Source of the DNA: Bacillota bacterium
GTDB taxonomy: Bacteria; Bacillota; Sulfobacillia; Sulfobacillales; Sulfobacillaceae
Direction: 5' to 3'
Length of the DNA stretch: 45,863 nt
Assembly: GCA_023475835.1 (NCBI GenBank)
Contig: JAMCVM010000216.1
Location: 1-45,863, forward strand
Position numbers and translations under genes: made by a program. Numbering within the stretch: position 1 is the stretch's first letter; every line of letters begins with the position of its first letter. Below, piece by piece: positions 1 through 8,369 of this stretch. The notes beneath the pieces are model-generated. The model searched no databases. It worked only from the letters and a program-made list of their open reading frames with translations, and was not told where the DNA came from.

Positions 1-145
1 GCACTTTGCTATGCTCTCAAAGCATAGACCATTGGACCTCACGACCACTACCGGCTCGAACATTTCCCATTCCGACGCCAAAGCTCAATAGACGCAATTG
101 CAAGACAAATACTTTGACGGGACCTTGGGTCGGCACCCAGTAGAA

Positions 146-175
146 TTGACAGGATTGGTTTGAATATCCTAAGAT
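146..175 (+). promoter_or_regulatory. Probable sigma-A promoter for remA
   Basis: A perfect -35 hexamer TTGACA at 146-151 is followed after 18 bases by TAAGAT at 170-175. The predicted transcription start near 182 gives a leader of about 55 bases before the remA TTG codon. This is the only strong promoter-like pair seen before the first gene, so it may drive the whole remA-rpoZ-coaBC-priA run. The call rests on consensus match only. Confidence 0.55.
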
Positions 176-235
176 GAAGGCAGACTGAAAAACTGAAGAC
201 ATAAGTGACTGCTGGGTTTTATAGGGGGACGAGCG

Positions 236-544
236 TTGGATATCAAATTGGTCAATATCGGCTTCGGTAATATTGTATCGGCTCATCGCATCGTGGCCAT
301 TGTGAGCCCAGATTCTGCACCGATTAAGCGAATTATAACCGAAGCGCGTGATCGTGGGGTGTTGATTGATGCGACCTACGGTCGACGGACCCGGGCAGTC
401 ATCATTACCGACAGCGACCATGTGATTTTGTCAGCGGTCCAACCGGAAACAGTGGCCAATCGGCTGACAAGCCGTGACACACCGCAGGTAGAAGTTGACT
501 CCGATGACGATGATGATGACGGGGTTGAGGAAGACGGAAATTAA
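236..544 (+). CDS. remA: RemA/DUF370-family regulator of extracellular matrix genes
   Basis: RemA is a small DNA-binding regulator that activates biofilm-matrix and osmoprotection genes in Bacillus. The protein matches the family almost throughout: KLVNIGFGN near the N-terminus, then [25 protein letters not shown] and [14 protein letters not shown]. It starts at TTG 236, seven bases after an AGGGGGAC ribosome site. At 102 residues it is longer than the usual ~85-90 because of a very acidic C-terminal tail (six consecutive Asp in a run of Asp/Glu). In Bacillus remA is followed by gmk; here rpoZ follows after only 11 bases and no gmk is seen. DNA targets in this organism are unknown. Confidence 0.93.
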   Translation: MDIKLVNIGFGNIVSAHRIVAIVSPDSAPIKRIITEARDRGVLIDATYGRRTRAVIITDSDHVILSAVQPETVANRLTSRDTPQVEVDSDDDDDDGVEEDGN

Positions 545-555
545 GGGGTACGCAT

Positions 556-768
556 ATGGCGAGAGAACGTTTTGGACTAGAACAAATGCGTCAGCAAACC
601 GAGAGCAAGTATGCATTAGTGGTGGCTGCAGCCAAACGGGGTCGGTCGATTATGGATGGAGCGCCGCCGGTGCATAGTGGGTTGGCCGTAAAACCGGTGA
701 CCATTGCATTGGAAGAATTGGAGTCGGGGGCGATTACGATCTTAGTTCCGTCCATCGGCATCAAGTAA
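556..768 (+). CDS. rpoZ: DNA-directed RNA polymerase omega subunit
   Basis: The omega subunit binds the beta-prime subunit and helps RNA polymerase assembly. The 70-residue protein carries the family features: an N-terminal segment ending in SKYALVVAAAKRGRSI, then a loop and KPVTIALEELESGAI, the usual omega core. ATG 556 follows AAGGGG by about seven bases. It lies between remA and coaBC, as in other Firmicutes except for the missing gmk, and coaBC starts five bases after its stop, so the two are probably co-translated. Confidence 0.92.
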   Translation: MARERFGLEQMRQQTESKYALVVAAAKRGRSIMDGAPPVHSGLAVKPVTIALEELESGAITILVPSIGIK

Positions 769-772
769 AAAT

Positions 773-1957
773 ATGCGGCTGGTGCTCGGGGTCAGTGGTG
801 GGATTGCTGCGTACAAGGCGGCTTATTTAACGAGTCGCTTGGTGCAACAAGGTTACGATGTGCAAGTGATCATGAGTCAGGCGGCGACGGAATTTGTTCA
901 GCCCCTGACGTTTTCTGCGCTTACTCAGCGGCCGGTGGGCCTTTTTTCGCAGGCGGATCCGGTCGGCCCAATGAGTCACGTGGCTCTGGCTCATTGGGCC
1001 GACGCCTTGTTGTACGCTCCGGTGACCGCTAATCTCTTGTCGCGCTTGGCCGTCGGTCGTGGGGATGACCTGCTGAGTTTAGTGTATCTGGGATTTTCGG
1101 GCCCGCGGTTGTTTGCACCCGCAATGGAGCCTGAGATGTGGAGCCATCCTGCCGTGGTCCGAAATGTCAAGCAGTTGACCCTAGACGGGGTGCAGTGGGT
1201 GGGCCCTAATTACGGTCGGATGGCCTCGGGGTTTCACGGCCAAGGTCGCCTAGCCGAGCCCGACGAAATCATCGATGCCTTGGTCGGCCTTAATACACCC
1301 AAAGACTTGCTGGGGAGGCGCGTGCTGATTACCGCTGGCGCGACTTATGAATACTTCGACCCGGTTCGACTTTTGACCAATCCCTCCACTGGGACCATGG
1401 GTCTGACGTTGGCGCGGCACGCGCTCAGGCGCGGAGCCACAGTGGATTTGGTGGTCGGGCCTACGGTCAAGAGCCTAGGTCGAGGGCTGGATCAGGCTAG
1501 GCTTAAACGTGTGGTGAGTGCCGACGACATGCTCCAGGCGTGTCTTTCATGGCTACCCCAGGCAGATTTTGTTGTCGCGGCAGCGGCGGTGTCTGACTTC
1601 AAGCCCAAGGTGGTGTTGAGCGACAAGGCCCACAAAGAGGATATCGCGCTCACTTGGCAGATGGAACGGACTGCCGATATCGTCAGCGAATTGGTCAGAA
1701 AAAAACGCCGCGGGACTCGGATTATTGGCTTTGCCGCGGAAACGGACAGGTTGGTGGAATCAGGTCAGCGAAAACTGCGAGACAAAGGTCTCGATTGGAT
1801 AGTGGCCAACGCCGTGGGGGCGGAGCAGGGCTTTGCCGATTTCCCTTATCGAGCAACGATTCTCGGACAAGGTGGCGTCGAAGAAATTGTGGAAGGGAAG
1901 GAAGCTACCGCCCAAGCGATATTAAATCGCCTGGCTAAGGTCGATATTGAGGGATAA
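773..1957 (+). CDS. coaBC: Bifunctional phosphopantothenoylcysteine decarboxylase/synthetase
   Basis: CoaBC joins cysteine to 4'-phosphopantothenate (CoaB, CTP-dependent) and decarboxylates the product (CoaC, FMN-dependent) in coenzyme A synthesis. Residues 1 to about 175 form the flavoprotein CoaC domain: GVSGGIAAYK, the active-site His in SHVALAHWAD (His69) and APVTANLL. The rest is CoaB, with NPSTGTMG and AAAVSDFKPK. The 394-residue length is normal. Two usually invariant CoaC residues differ: the PxMNxxMW motif reads PAMEPEMW (Glu119 for Asn), and the substrate-clamp Cys of the ACG motif is Ser152 (MASGFHG). In characterised enzymes these are catalytic residues, so the decarboxylase half may work differently or be impaired. 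It lies five bases after rpoZ, and the priA start follows closely. Confidence 0.92.
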   Translation: MRLVLGVSGGIAAYKAAYLTSRLVQQGYDVQVIMSQAATEFVQPLTFSALTQRPVGLFSQADPVGPMSHVALAHWADALLYAPVTANLLSRLAVGRGDDLLSLVYLGFSGPRLFAPAMEPEMWSHPAVVRNVKQLTLDGVQWVGPNYGRMASGFHGQGRLAEPDEIIDALVGLNTPKDLLGRRVLITAGATYEYFDPVRLLTNPSTGTMGLTLARHALRRGATVDLVVGPTVKSLGRGLDQARLKRVVSADDMLQACLSWLPQADFVVAAAAVSDFKPKVVLSDKAHKEDIALTWQMERTADIVSELVRKKRRGTRIIGFAAETDRLVESGQRKLRDKGLDWIVANAVGAEQGFADFPYRATILGQGGVEEIVEGKEATAQAILNRLAKVDIEG

Positions 1958-1964
1958 GGTGGGT

Positions 1965-4121
1965 ATGGAAAAGGTCGTGGATGTAGCCATCGAACGGGCG
2001 GTCGGCGGCTTGGATCAGTTATGGACCTACCTGCCCGGGCCCTTAAGTGAGTATGAGTTAAGCGTAGGCTATCGGGTGCTGGTGCCTTTAGGTCGCGGTT
2101 CGGCTACCGGCATCGTGTTGGGGCAGAGGCCACGCGATGAGAACGACAGGCCCACGCTTAAGTCGATTCGCTCAGTGTTAGACGAAGAGCCGGTGTTAAC
2201 CGTGGCTTTGGCTGAACTGGCGCTGTGGATGACTTCTCGCTATCGATGTTATATTGGGCAAACGGTTCGGGCGATGATTCCTCCCGGAATACGCTCGGGT
2301 ATTGCTGGCAGGGATCATCATCCGGTGCGTTGGCAGGTAGCGAGCCCCAACCCTCCGCCGAAAAGAGCGCGTCGTCAACGCGAACTCTTCGAGTGGTTAA
2401 TGACTCATGGCCCGTGCACCCAAGCCGAAGTGTTGGCAGCGTCATCGGGGGGCGAAGCCTCTTGGCGCGCGCTGAGAAAGTCGGGAGCGGTAGTCGCGGT
2501 AGAGCGGCCGCCGTGGACGGCATTGTTTCCCGGTCCGACACTGAATCCGGAGCAGTCTCAGGCAGTAGAGCGCTTGGCGGACGGCCAAGGTGTCTGGTTG
2601 TTAGAAGGTGTTACCGGTTCGGGAAAGACCGAAGTCTATCTGGATGCGATTTCGGCTCAATTAGAGCAGGGACGACAAGCCTTGGTCATGGTGCCGGAGA
2701 TCGCGCTCACGCCGCAAACCGTAGCTCGATTTCGGGAGCGGTTTGGGGAACGGGTGGGGGTGTGGCATTCTGGGCTCTCTGCAGGCGAACGCGTCGGCAC
2801 CTGGCAGCGAGTTCGTCGAGGCGACTTTCCGGTGGTGGTGGGGGTCAGGTCTGCTGTATTTTTGCCTTTTCCCCGATTGGGCCTGATGGTCCTCGACGAA
2901 GAACACGAGACGACCTATAAACAAGATGAACATCCTCGCTATCATGCCCGCGAGGTAGCTGAGAAGCGCGCGCAACTCGAAGGAGCGCAGGTCGTTTTAG
3001 GCAGTGCCACCCCGGCTTTAGAAACGGCTTTTCGCGCCCGTCAAGGGGAGATTGGATGGATTCGCTTGACCCGTCGCGCTATGGCCCGTGAGCTGCCTCA
3101 GATCTCGGTGGTGGATATGCGCGAGGAACTCCGCCAGGGAAACCATGAAATGTTCAGCCAGAAATTGATGGAGGCACTCACGAAGACGCTCGAGCGCCAG
3201 GAACAAATCATTTTGTTTTTGAATCGCCGAGGCTATGCGACCTATATCTTTTGCCGGGATTGCGGCAAGGCACTTTCTTGCCCCCATTGCGAAGTCACCC
3301 TAACCTATCACCAAGAGACGAATCGGCTCAGTTGTCATTATTGTTTTTTTGAGGGGTCGCCCCCGCCCGCCTGTCCTCAGTGCGGCAGCCATAGGATTCG
3401 GTATTTTGGGGCTGGCACCGAGCGCGTAGTGGAAGCGGTGCAGCGCCTTTGGCCCCAAGCTAGAGTGCTGCGAGCGGACCGTGACAGCTTGACCCGTCGC
3501 GAGAGCCATGAGAAGCTGTGGAGAACCTTCTCCAATCATGGTGCAGATATCTTGGTGGGCACTCAGATGATTGCTAAGGGGATGGATTGGCCTAAGGTGA
3601 CGCTGGTGGGTATTTTGGCGGCGGATGTCGCCCTCAATTTCCCTGACTTTCGCAGCAGCGAGCGCACCTTTCAACTTCTGGTACAAGCCTCTGGCCGAGC
3701 CGGACGAGGAGCGAGTCCCGGCCAGGTGGTGGTGCAAACGTACAATCCGGAACATTACGCGGTTCACCATGCGCTCACCGCCGACTTTGATGCATTTTTA
3801 AACGAAGAGATCCAGTTTCGGCAGATGGCGGGCTATCCGCCTTTCACGCAATTATGGCTGTTAGAGATGCGCTCTAATCTGCGTCTAGAAGCAGAGAAGA
3901 TGGCCGAGGCAGCCGCCCAGAGCGCCAGAGACTTGCGTCTGGACGGCGTCGAAATTCTAGGACCGGCACCGGCACCAATTGCCAAAGTGCGCGAGCAGTA
4001 TCGATTCCATATCTTGATTAAGGCAAAGCCGGATGCCGACGAGAAATTAGAAAGGCTCGCCGGTGCGCTCCGGACCCAACCTGAGGTGCAGATTACCATT
4101 GATCCTTACTTTATGCTCTAA
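1965..4121 (+). CDS. priA: Primosomal replication restart helicase PriA
   Basis: PriA recognises stalled forks and reloads the replisome. An N-terminal DNA-binding domain is followed by the helicase core: Walker A GVTGSGKT near residue 217, DEEH near 311, and later QMIAKGMDWPKVTLVGI and QASGRAGRG. Between the two helicase lobes (about 430-485) lies the zinc-binding insertion with paired cysteines (CRDCG, CPHC, CHYC, CPQCG). ATG 1965 is chosen over an in-frame TTG at 1947 because a GAGGGATAAGGTGGG Shine-Dalgarno region precedes it. At 718 residues the length is normal. The gene begins eight bases after coaBC. In Bacillus def follows priA; here 177 bases without def separate it from fmt. Confidence 0.95.
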   Translation: MEKVVDVAIERAVGGLDQLWTYLPGPLSEYELSVGYRVLVPLGRGSATGIVLGQRPRDENDRPTLKSIRSVLDEEPVLTVALAELALWMTSRYRCYIGQTVRAMIPPGIRSGIAGRDHHPVRWQVASPNPPPKRARRQRELFEWLMTHGPCTQAEVLAASSGGEASWRALRKSGAVVAVERPPWTALFPGPTLNPEQSQAVERLADGQGVWLLEGVTGSGKTEVYLDAISAQLEQGRQALVMVPEIALTPQTVARFRERFGERVGVWHSGLSAGERVGTWQRVRRGDFPVVVGVRSAVFLPFPRLGLMVLDEEHETTYKQDEHPRYHAREVAEKRAQLEGAQVVLGSATPALETAFRARQGEIGWIRLTRRAMARELPQISVVDMREELRQGNHEMFSQKLMEALTKTLERQEQIILFLNRRGYATYIFCRDCGKALSCPHCEVTLTYHQETNRLSCHYCFFEGSPPPACPQCGSHRIRYFGAGTERVVEAVQRLWPQARVLRADRDSLTRRESHEKLWRTFSNHGADILVGTQMIAKGMDWPKVTLVGILAADVALNFPDFRSSERTFQLLVQASGRAGRGASPGQVVVQTYNPEHYAVHHALTADFDAFLNEEIQFRQMAGYPPFTQLWLLEMRSNLRLEAEKMAEAAAQSARDLRLDGVEILGPAPAPIAKVREQYRFHILIKAKPDADEKLERLAGALRTQPEVQITIDPYFML

Positions 4122-4298
4122 CGGATGAGGAGAAGAAGAGGACTGGCAAGCATTGAACGGGGGGGACCATACCGTGGGGCAAAGGCGCATCCGGGATAGG
4201 GTTTTTGTCCCCATGCAATCAGAGCGCTGAGTCATTGCTCGGGTAGCACCGGAAAATAGGCTGGGACCGGGAAAATGAATACAAAAAGGGGGAACGGT

Positions 4299-5207
4299 AT
4301 GCGAGTGTTGTTCATGGGGACGCCAGAATACGCGGTCTCTGTGTTGGAGGCATTGCGCACGCTGGTGGCGGACGAGTCGATTCGGGTGGTGAGCCAGCCG
4401 GATCGCGCCCAAGGCAGACATCGTAAAATTCAGCCGTCGGTGGTCTCGACCTATGCGTTAGCGCACGGCCTCGCTCTCGACCGTCCTCAACAGTTGAGCC
4501 TGTTGAAAGCCGAGTGGACCCATTTTGCGCCGGATCTGGTGCTTACGGCAGCCTATGGGCGAATTTTACCGGCGTGGCTGTTGGCCTTGCCGCGGCGGGC
4601 GCTTAATCTGCACGCGTCGCTATTGCCCCGGTGGAGGGGACCCAACCCGATTGCCTGGGCGATTTATGCCGGCGACCGCGAGACCGGGATCAGCTTGATG
4701 GAGATGGCCCGTGGAATCGACACTGGGCCGGTGCTGGAGCAACAAAAAATGGCTGTCGAACCTGAGGACACGTTATCGACCTTGAGTGCACGCCTAGGGG
4801 CTCTGGCGGGTCAAGTGCTGGTCCAAGCCTGGAGCGATATTCTCGTAAAACGGGCAGAGCTGCAAAGCGAGACTTTAGCCACCTATGCGCCGAAGTTCCC
4901 GCCCCTTATGGCCAAATTGGACTTTACTCAACCGGCCGCCCTCGAAGCTCGGCGCATTCGCAGCATGACCGATAGCCCGGGGGCTTATACTACGTGGAAT
5001 GGACTGAGAATCCGGGTGGCCCCGGCCGAACTCCTGCCCGGGGTGATGGCGCCGGGACAAATTGTCCCTAAAGGAGATGCATGGCAGGTGGGATGTGGCA
5101 AAGATACTTTGGTGTTGACCCGGATTCAACCGGAAGGCAAAACTTGGATGACGCCGGCAGCGTTTAGCCGAGGATTGAAGACCGAGCACCCGGTGCGCTT
5201 GTCGTGA
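4299..5207 (+). CDS. fmt: Methionyl-tRNA formyltransferase
   Basis: Fmt formylates initiator Met-tRNA using 10-formyltetrahydrofolate. The N-terminus MRVLFMGTPEYAVSVLEAL is typical. The catalytic block NLHASLLPRWRGPNPIAWAI contains Asn103 and His105, and MARGIDTGPVL carries the catalytic Asp. The C-terminal part is the tRNA-binding OB-like domain. ATG 4299 is preferred to ATG 4275 because AAGGGGGAA precedes it and the protein then begins exactly at the conserved start. The normal partner deformylase gene def is not in the 4122-4298 gap, so it must be elsewhere if present. The stop overlaps the GTG start of rsmB. Confidence 0.95.
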   Translation: MRVLFMGTPEYAVSVLEALRTLVADESIRVVSQPDRAQGRHRKIQPSVVSTYALAHGLALDRPQQLSLLKAEWTHFAPDLVLTAAYGRILPAWLLALPRRALNLHASLLPRWRGPNPIAWAIYAGDRETGISLMEMARGIDTGPVLEQQKMAVEPEDTLSTLSARLGALAGQVLVQAWSDILVKRAELQSETLATYAPKFPPLMAKLDFTQPAALEARRIRSMTDSPGAYTTWNGLRIRVAPAELLPGVMAPGQIVPKGDAWQVGCGKDTLVLTRIQPEGKTWMTPAAFSRGLKTEHPVRLS

Positions 5208-6517
5208 ACGCTGCAGGCCCGGCCAGGGTGGAAGCATTTGCTGTGTTGCGCTTAGTCGCCAAGGGACATCCGATCAACGAAGCCATGGCGGAGCGAGGGT
5301 TGGCGGCCAAGCTCTCGACCCGCGATCGTCAATTGGTGACCCAAATTGCTTACGGGGTGCTGCGCCATCGGCGCTATTTAGATGCTTGGATTGCGCCGTT
5401 GGCGCATGGCAAGCTGGATGCCGAGGTGCAAGATCTTTTGCGCATGGCTTTTTTTCAGATGAAATTTTTAGATCGCGTTCCGGATTATGCCATCGTCCAT
5501 GCAGCCGTCGAACTCACCAAGGAGATTAAGCCCAAAGCTTCAGGACTGGTTAATGCGGTCTTGCGTCGAGGCCTGGGCCATCCGCCAGAGAATCTGCCCT
5601 TGGCGGTTCAATACTCGCATCCAGATTGGTTGGTGGATCGATGGAGCAAACGCTACGGGCGCGAGCTCGAAACCATTCTGGCTGAAGACAACCAAGTGCC
5701 GCCTTTAACCTTGCGCGTCAACACCCAAAAGACCGATACGGAGGCGGTCATGGCGGCGTTGGCCGCGCAAGGCATCGAAGCGCAGTGCTCGCAGTATTTA
5801 CCCGAGGCCATTCGCGTGCGGGGCTCGTTGTGGTTAGAAGATTTCGAGCCCTATCGTCGAGGCGAGATCAGTGTACAGGACGAAAGCGGGATGTTGGTGG
5901 CTTGGTCGATGCCGGCACCCATGGGCCCGGCCGTGGTATTAGATATGGCTGCAGGATTAGGAGGAAAGTCGACCCACTTTCTCGAGCGCTGGCCAGAGGT
6001 GACAGTCGTCGCTGTGGATAAGTCGGCGATTCGCCTTCGAGGATTGGAACGAAACGCGAAACGTCTCGGCCTAAATGGGCGCCTCGAAGCGGTGCATGAT
6101 GATGCCCGTCATTTTGTCGAGACCCGTCAAGGCTTTTATCAGCGCATTATTTTGGACGCGCCTTGTTCGGGCTTGGGAGTGCTCCGCCGACGAGTGGACG
6201 GACGCTGGTCCAAGCATCCGGACGATCTCATAGGCCTTCGGACTTTGCAGCGAGAATTGATCGAATCCGCGTGGCAGGCGCTCGCGCCTGGTGGGATCTT
6301 GGTCTATAGCACCTGTTCGGTGGAGCCGGAGGAGACCCAAGAGCAAATAGCCTGGACCGAGGAGACCCAGCCGGGCGTAAAGCGGATGAATTTGGCCGAG
6401 AATTTGCCGACATCGGCCTTGAGTTCGGCGGTCAAAGACCAGATGCTGTCGATTCTTCCCGGGCAGTTTGGCATGGATGGGTTTTTCATTGCCCAGTTGA
6501 TGAAAGTGAAGGCTTAG
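5204..6517 (+). CDS. rsmB: 16S rRNA (cytosine-967-C5)-methyltransferase
   Basis: RsmB methylates C967 of 16S rRNA with S-adenosylmethionine. An N-terminal NusB-like RNA-binding domain (about 1-140) precedes a Rossmann methyltransferase domain. The two conserved cysteines of m5C methyltransferases are visible: Cys321 in DAPCSGLGVLRR (nucleophile motif region) and Cys371 in YSTCSVEPEE. The SAM loop is VLDMAAGLGGKSTH. GTG 5204 overlaps the fmt stop in a GTGA arrangement with no clear Shine-Dalgarno site, suggesting translational coupling. The 437-residue length is normal. Confidence 0.94.
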   Translation: MNAAGPARVEAFAVLRLVAKGHPINEAMAERGLAAKLSTRDRQLVTQIAYGVLRHRRYLDAWIAPLAHGKLDAEVQDLLRMAFFQMKFLDRVPDYAIVHAAVELTKEIKPKASGLVNAVLRRGLGHPPENLPLAVQYSHPDWLVDRWSKRYGRELETILAEDNQVPPLTLRVNTQKTDTEAVMAALAAQGIEAQCSQYLPEAIRVRGSLWLEDFEPYRRGEISVQDESGMLVAWSMPAPMGPAVVLDMAAGLGGKSTHFLERWPEVTVVAVDKSAIRLRGLERNAKRLGLNGRLEAVHDDARHFVETRQGFYQRIILDAPCSGLGVLRRRVDGRWSKHPDDLIGLRTLQRELIESAWQALAPGGILVYSTCSVEPEETQEQIAWTEETQPGVKRMNLAENLPTSALSSAVKDQMLSILPGQFGMDGFFIAQLMKVKA

Positions 6518-6587
6518 AGGCTCGCGCTGACGCTAGTTGGAGCGGAGAAAGCCACGGAGACCGGGCAGGAGGAGGGAGGCGATTAGG

Positions 6588-7703
6588 ATGCAAAGAGCGC
6601 TGGACGATGCCAAGGTGCCGCTGTCTTGGATGCCTGAGCAATGGCAGCAGGTGATGGTGGATCTCGGGCAACCGCGCTATCGCGGACAGCAAGGGTTTGA
6701 ATGGATTTGGCAGCACGCGGTGGACGATTATGACCAAATTTTGGTCTGGCCGAAAACATTGCGTCAACTGATGCAGCAACGCTATCCGTTTCAACGTCTG
6801 CGGTCCGAGACGGTGCAAGAGGCCGCCGATACGACGACTAAAATCTTATTTAGGTTGGCCGATCAACAGCGGGTCGAAACGGTAGTGTTACCCCATGCCT
6901 ACGGCACTTCGATTTGCGTGTCATCGCAGGTGGGGTGCAATCTTGGATGCACATTTTGCGCCTCGGGATTGCTCGGACGGACACGGAATCTTAACGCTGG
7001 AGAAATCTTGGATCAAGTGGTGATGGCCAGTCGGCTAATGCCGGCGTCGATGCCGCCCATTAGTCGCGTTGACTTGATGGGCATTGGCGAGCCGCTCGAC
7101 AATTATCAAGAAGTGGTGCGCTTTATCCGCTTGATTCACCAGCCCCAAGGACTCAATCTCGGCTATCGTCATATCACGCTGTCGACCAGTGGACTGGTTC
7201 CCGCGATTTATCGCCTGGCCGATGAAGACCTTCCGGTGACCTTAGCCGTTTCGTTACACGCACCCAATAATGCGCTTCGCAGTCGATTGATGCCGATAAA
7301 TCGGGCCTATCCTTTGGAGAAGCTCATGCCCGCGGCACGTCACTACAGTGAACAGACCGGCCGCCGGGTGACCTTCGAATACGCGATGCTAAGAGATGTG
7401 AATGACAGCTTGGAGACCGCCAGGGAATTGGCCGATCTCCTCGCCGGGTGGTCGTGCCATGTGAATCTGATTCCTTGGAATCCGGTACCCGAAGAACCAT
7501 TTCAACCGTCTCCGATGATGCGCGTCCGATCATTCCGTGATATAGTTCAACAAAATGCAATATCTTGTACGATACGCAAAGAGCTGGGTCAAGAAATCGA
7601 CGCTGCTTGCGGCCAGTTGCGCCATCGTGAGGAGGCGGATCATCGTTCTGAAGGCATTCGGCAGTTCGCACCAGGGATTAGTGAAAATGGAGAACCAGGA
7701 TAG
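6588..7703 (+). CDS. rlmN: 23S rRNA (adenine-2503-C2)/tRNA methyltransferase, radical SAM
   Basis: RlmN methylates C2 of A2503 in 23S rRNA and A37 of some tRNAs. The radical-SAM cluster motif is CNLGCTFC (Cys117, Cys121, Cys124). The methyl-carrying Cys327 sits in SCTIRKELGQEIDAACGQL, the characteristic RlmN C-terminal signature. ATG 6588 follows AGGAGGGAGG by about eight bases; an in-frame ATG further upstream lacks such a site. The protein is 371 residues. A tail of about 20 polar residues after CGQL overlaps the start of the phosphatase gene, so translation of the two is linked. Confidence 0.94.
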   Translation: MQRALDDAKVPLSWMPEQWQQVMVDLGQPRYRGQQGFEWIWQHAVDDYDQILVWPKTLRQLMQQRYPFQRLRSETVQEAADTTTKILFRLADQQRVETVVLPHAYGTSICVSSQVGCNLGCTFCASGLLGRTRNLNAGEILDQVVMASRLMPASMPPISRVDLMGIGEPLDNYQEVVRFIRLIHQPQGLNLGYRHITLSTSGLVPAIYRLADEDLPVTLAVSLHAPNNALRSRLMPINRAYPLEKLMPAARHYSEQTGRRVTFEYAMLRDVNDSLETARELADLLAGWSCHVNLIPWNPVPEEPFQPSPMMRVRSFRDIVQQNAISCTIRKELGQEIDAACGQLRHREEADHRSEGIRQFAPGISENGEPG

Positions 7704-8367
7704 TTGGATCGCCCATCCTCTTCGGGACGGAGGACTGCTGGTGGCCGTGGCCGATGGCATCGGTGGCGCTCCAGGGGGGCGGCAGGCGAGTCAACTGGCG
7801 ATTTCCGCGATTGCTCAGGGGATTACTGCGGGGGCTGACTGGTCCCAATTATCGACTTTGATGCATCAGGCAAATCGACAGGTTTATGATGAAGGTAGGC
7901 ATCGCCCCGACCTGTTCGGGATGGGGACGACCTTGACGACGGCAATTTTTTGGGAAAATCGCGTGTATGTGGCGCACGTTGGCGATTCGCGCGCCTACCG
8001 ACTGACTCGGCACGGCATGGACCAATGCACCGAAGATCATTCCGTGGCCGCCGAAATGGAACGGGTGGGCAGCTTGAGCCGCGATGAGGCTGCCCGCCAT
8101 CCTCAACGCCATGTGTTGACGCGGGCGATTGGACCATTCGAAAGCATTCGCGTGGACAGTCAGATCTTGCCTTGGTCTCCGCTTGACCGTTTGCTGTTGT
8201 GCACCGACGGATTATATAATGCGCTGGACGACAGCCGGATTTTCGAAATTTGTCAACGCTTGCAAGGGCAGGCAGCGGTAGATGGCTTGCTTCAAGCAGC
8301 ATTGATGGCCGGAGGGCCGGACAATGTGACGGTAGTCTTGGTGGAATCCGGTATGGGGTTGGTGTAG
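7627..8367 (+). CDS. prpC: PP2C-family Ser/Thr protein phosphatase, partner of PASTA kinase
   Basis: PrpC/Stp removes phosphate from targets of the adjacent PASTA kinase using two metal ions. PP2C motifs appear in order: NQDSW, ADGIGGAPGG, GMGTTLTTAIF, VGDSRAYRL, EDHSVAAEME, LLCTDGLYNALDD and DNVTVVLV. The aspartates that bind metal are all present. The start is uncertain: GTG 7627 is given, but the best Shine-Dalgarno site (GAGGAGG, 7629-7635) lies after it and points to non-ATG codons around 7645-7648, where the family's normal N-terminus (KAFGSSHQGLV) begins. It overlaps rlmN, and the kinase gene begins three bases after its stop. Confidence 0.9.
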   Translation: MRRRIIVLKAFGSSHQGLVKMENQDSWIAHPLRDGGLLVAVADGIGGAPGGRQASQLAISAIAQGITAGADWSQLSTLMHQANRQVYDEGRHRPDLFGMGTTLTTAIFWENRVYVAHVGDSRAYRLTRHGMDQCTEDHSVAAEMERVGSLSRDEAARHPQRHVLTRAIGPFESIRVDSQILPWSPLDRLLLCTDGLYNALDDSRIFEICQRLQGQAAVDGLLQAALMAGGPDNVTVVLVESGMGLV

Positions 8368-8369
8368 TC

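Noticed and set aside
4125-4199. 24-codon Arg-rich ORF between priA and fmt as a def relic
   Set aside because: Nothing in it resembles peptide deformylase motifs and there is no good start signal.
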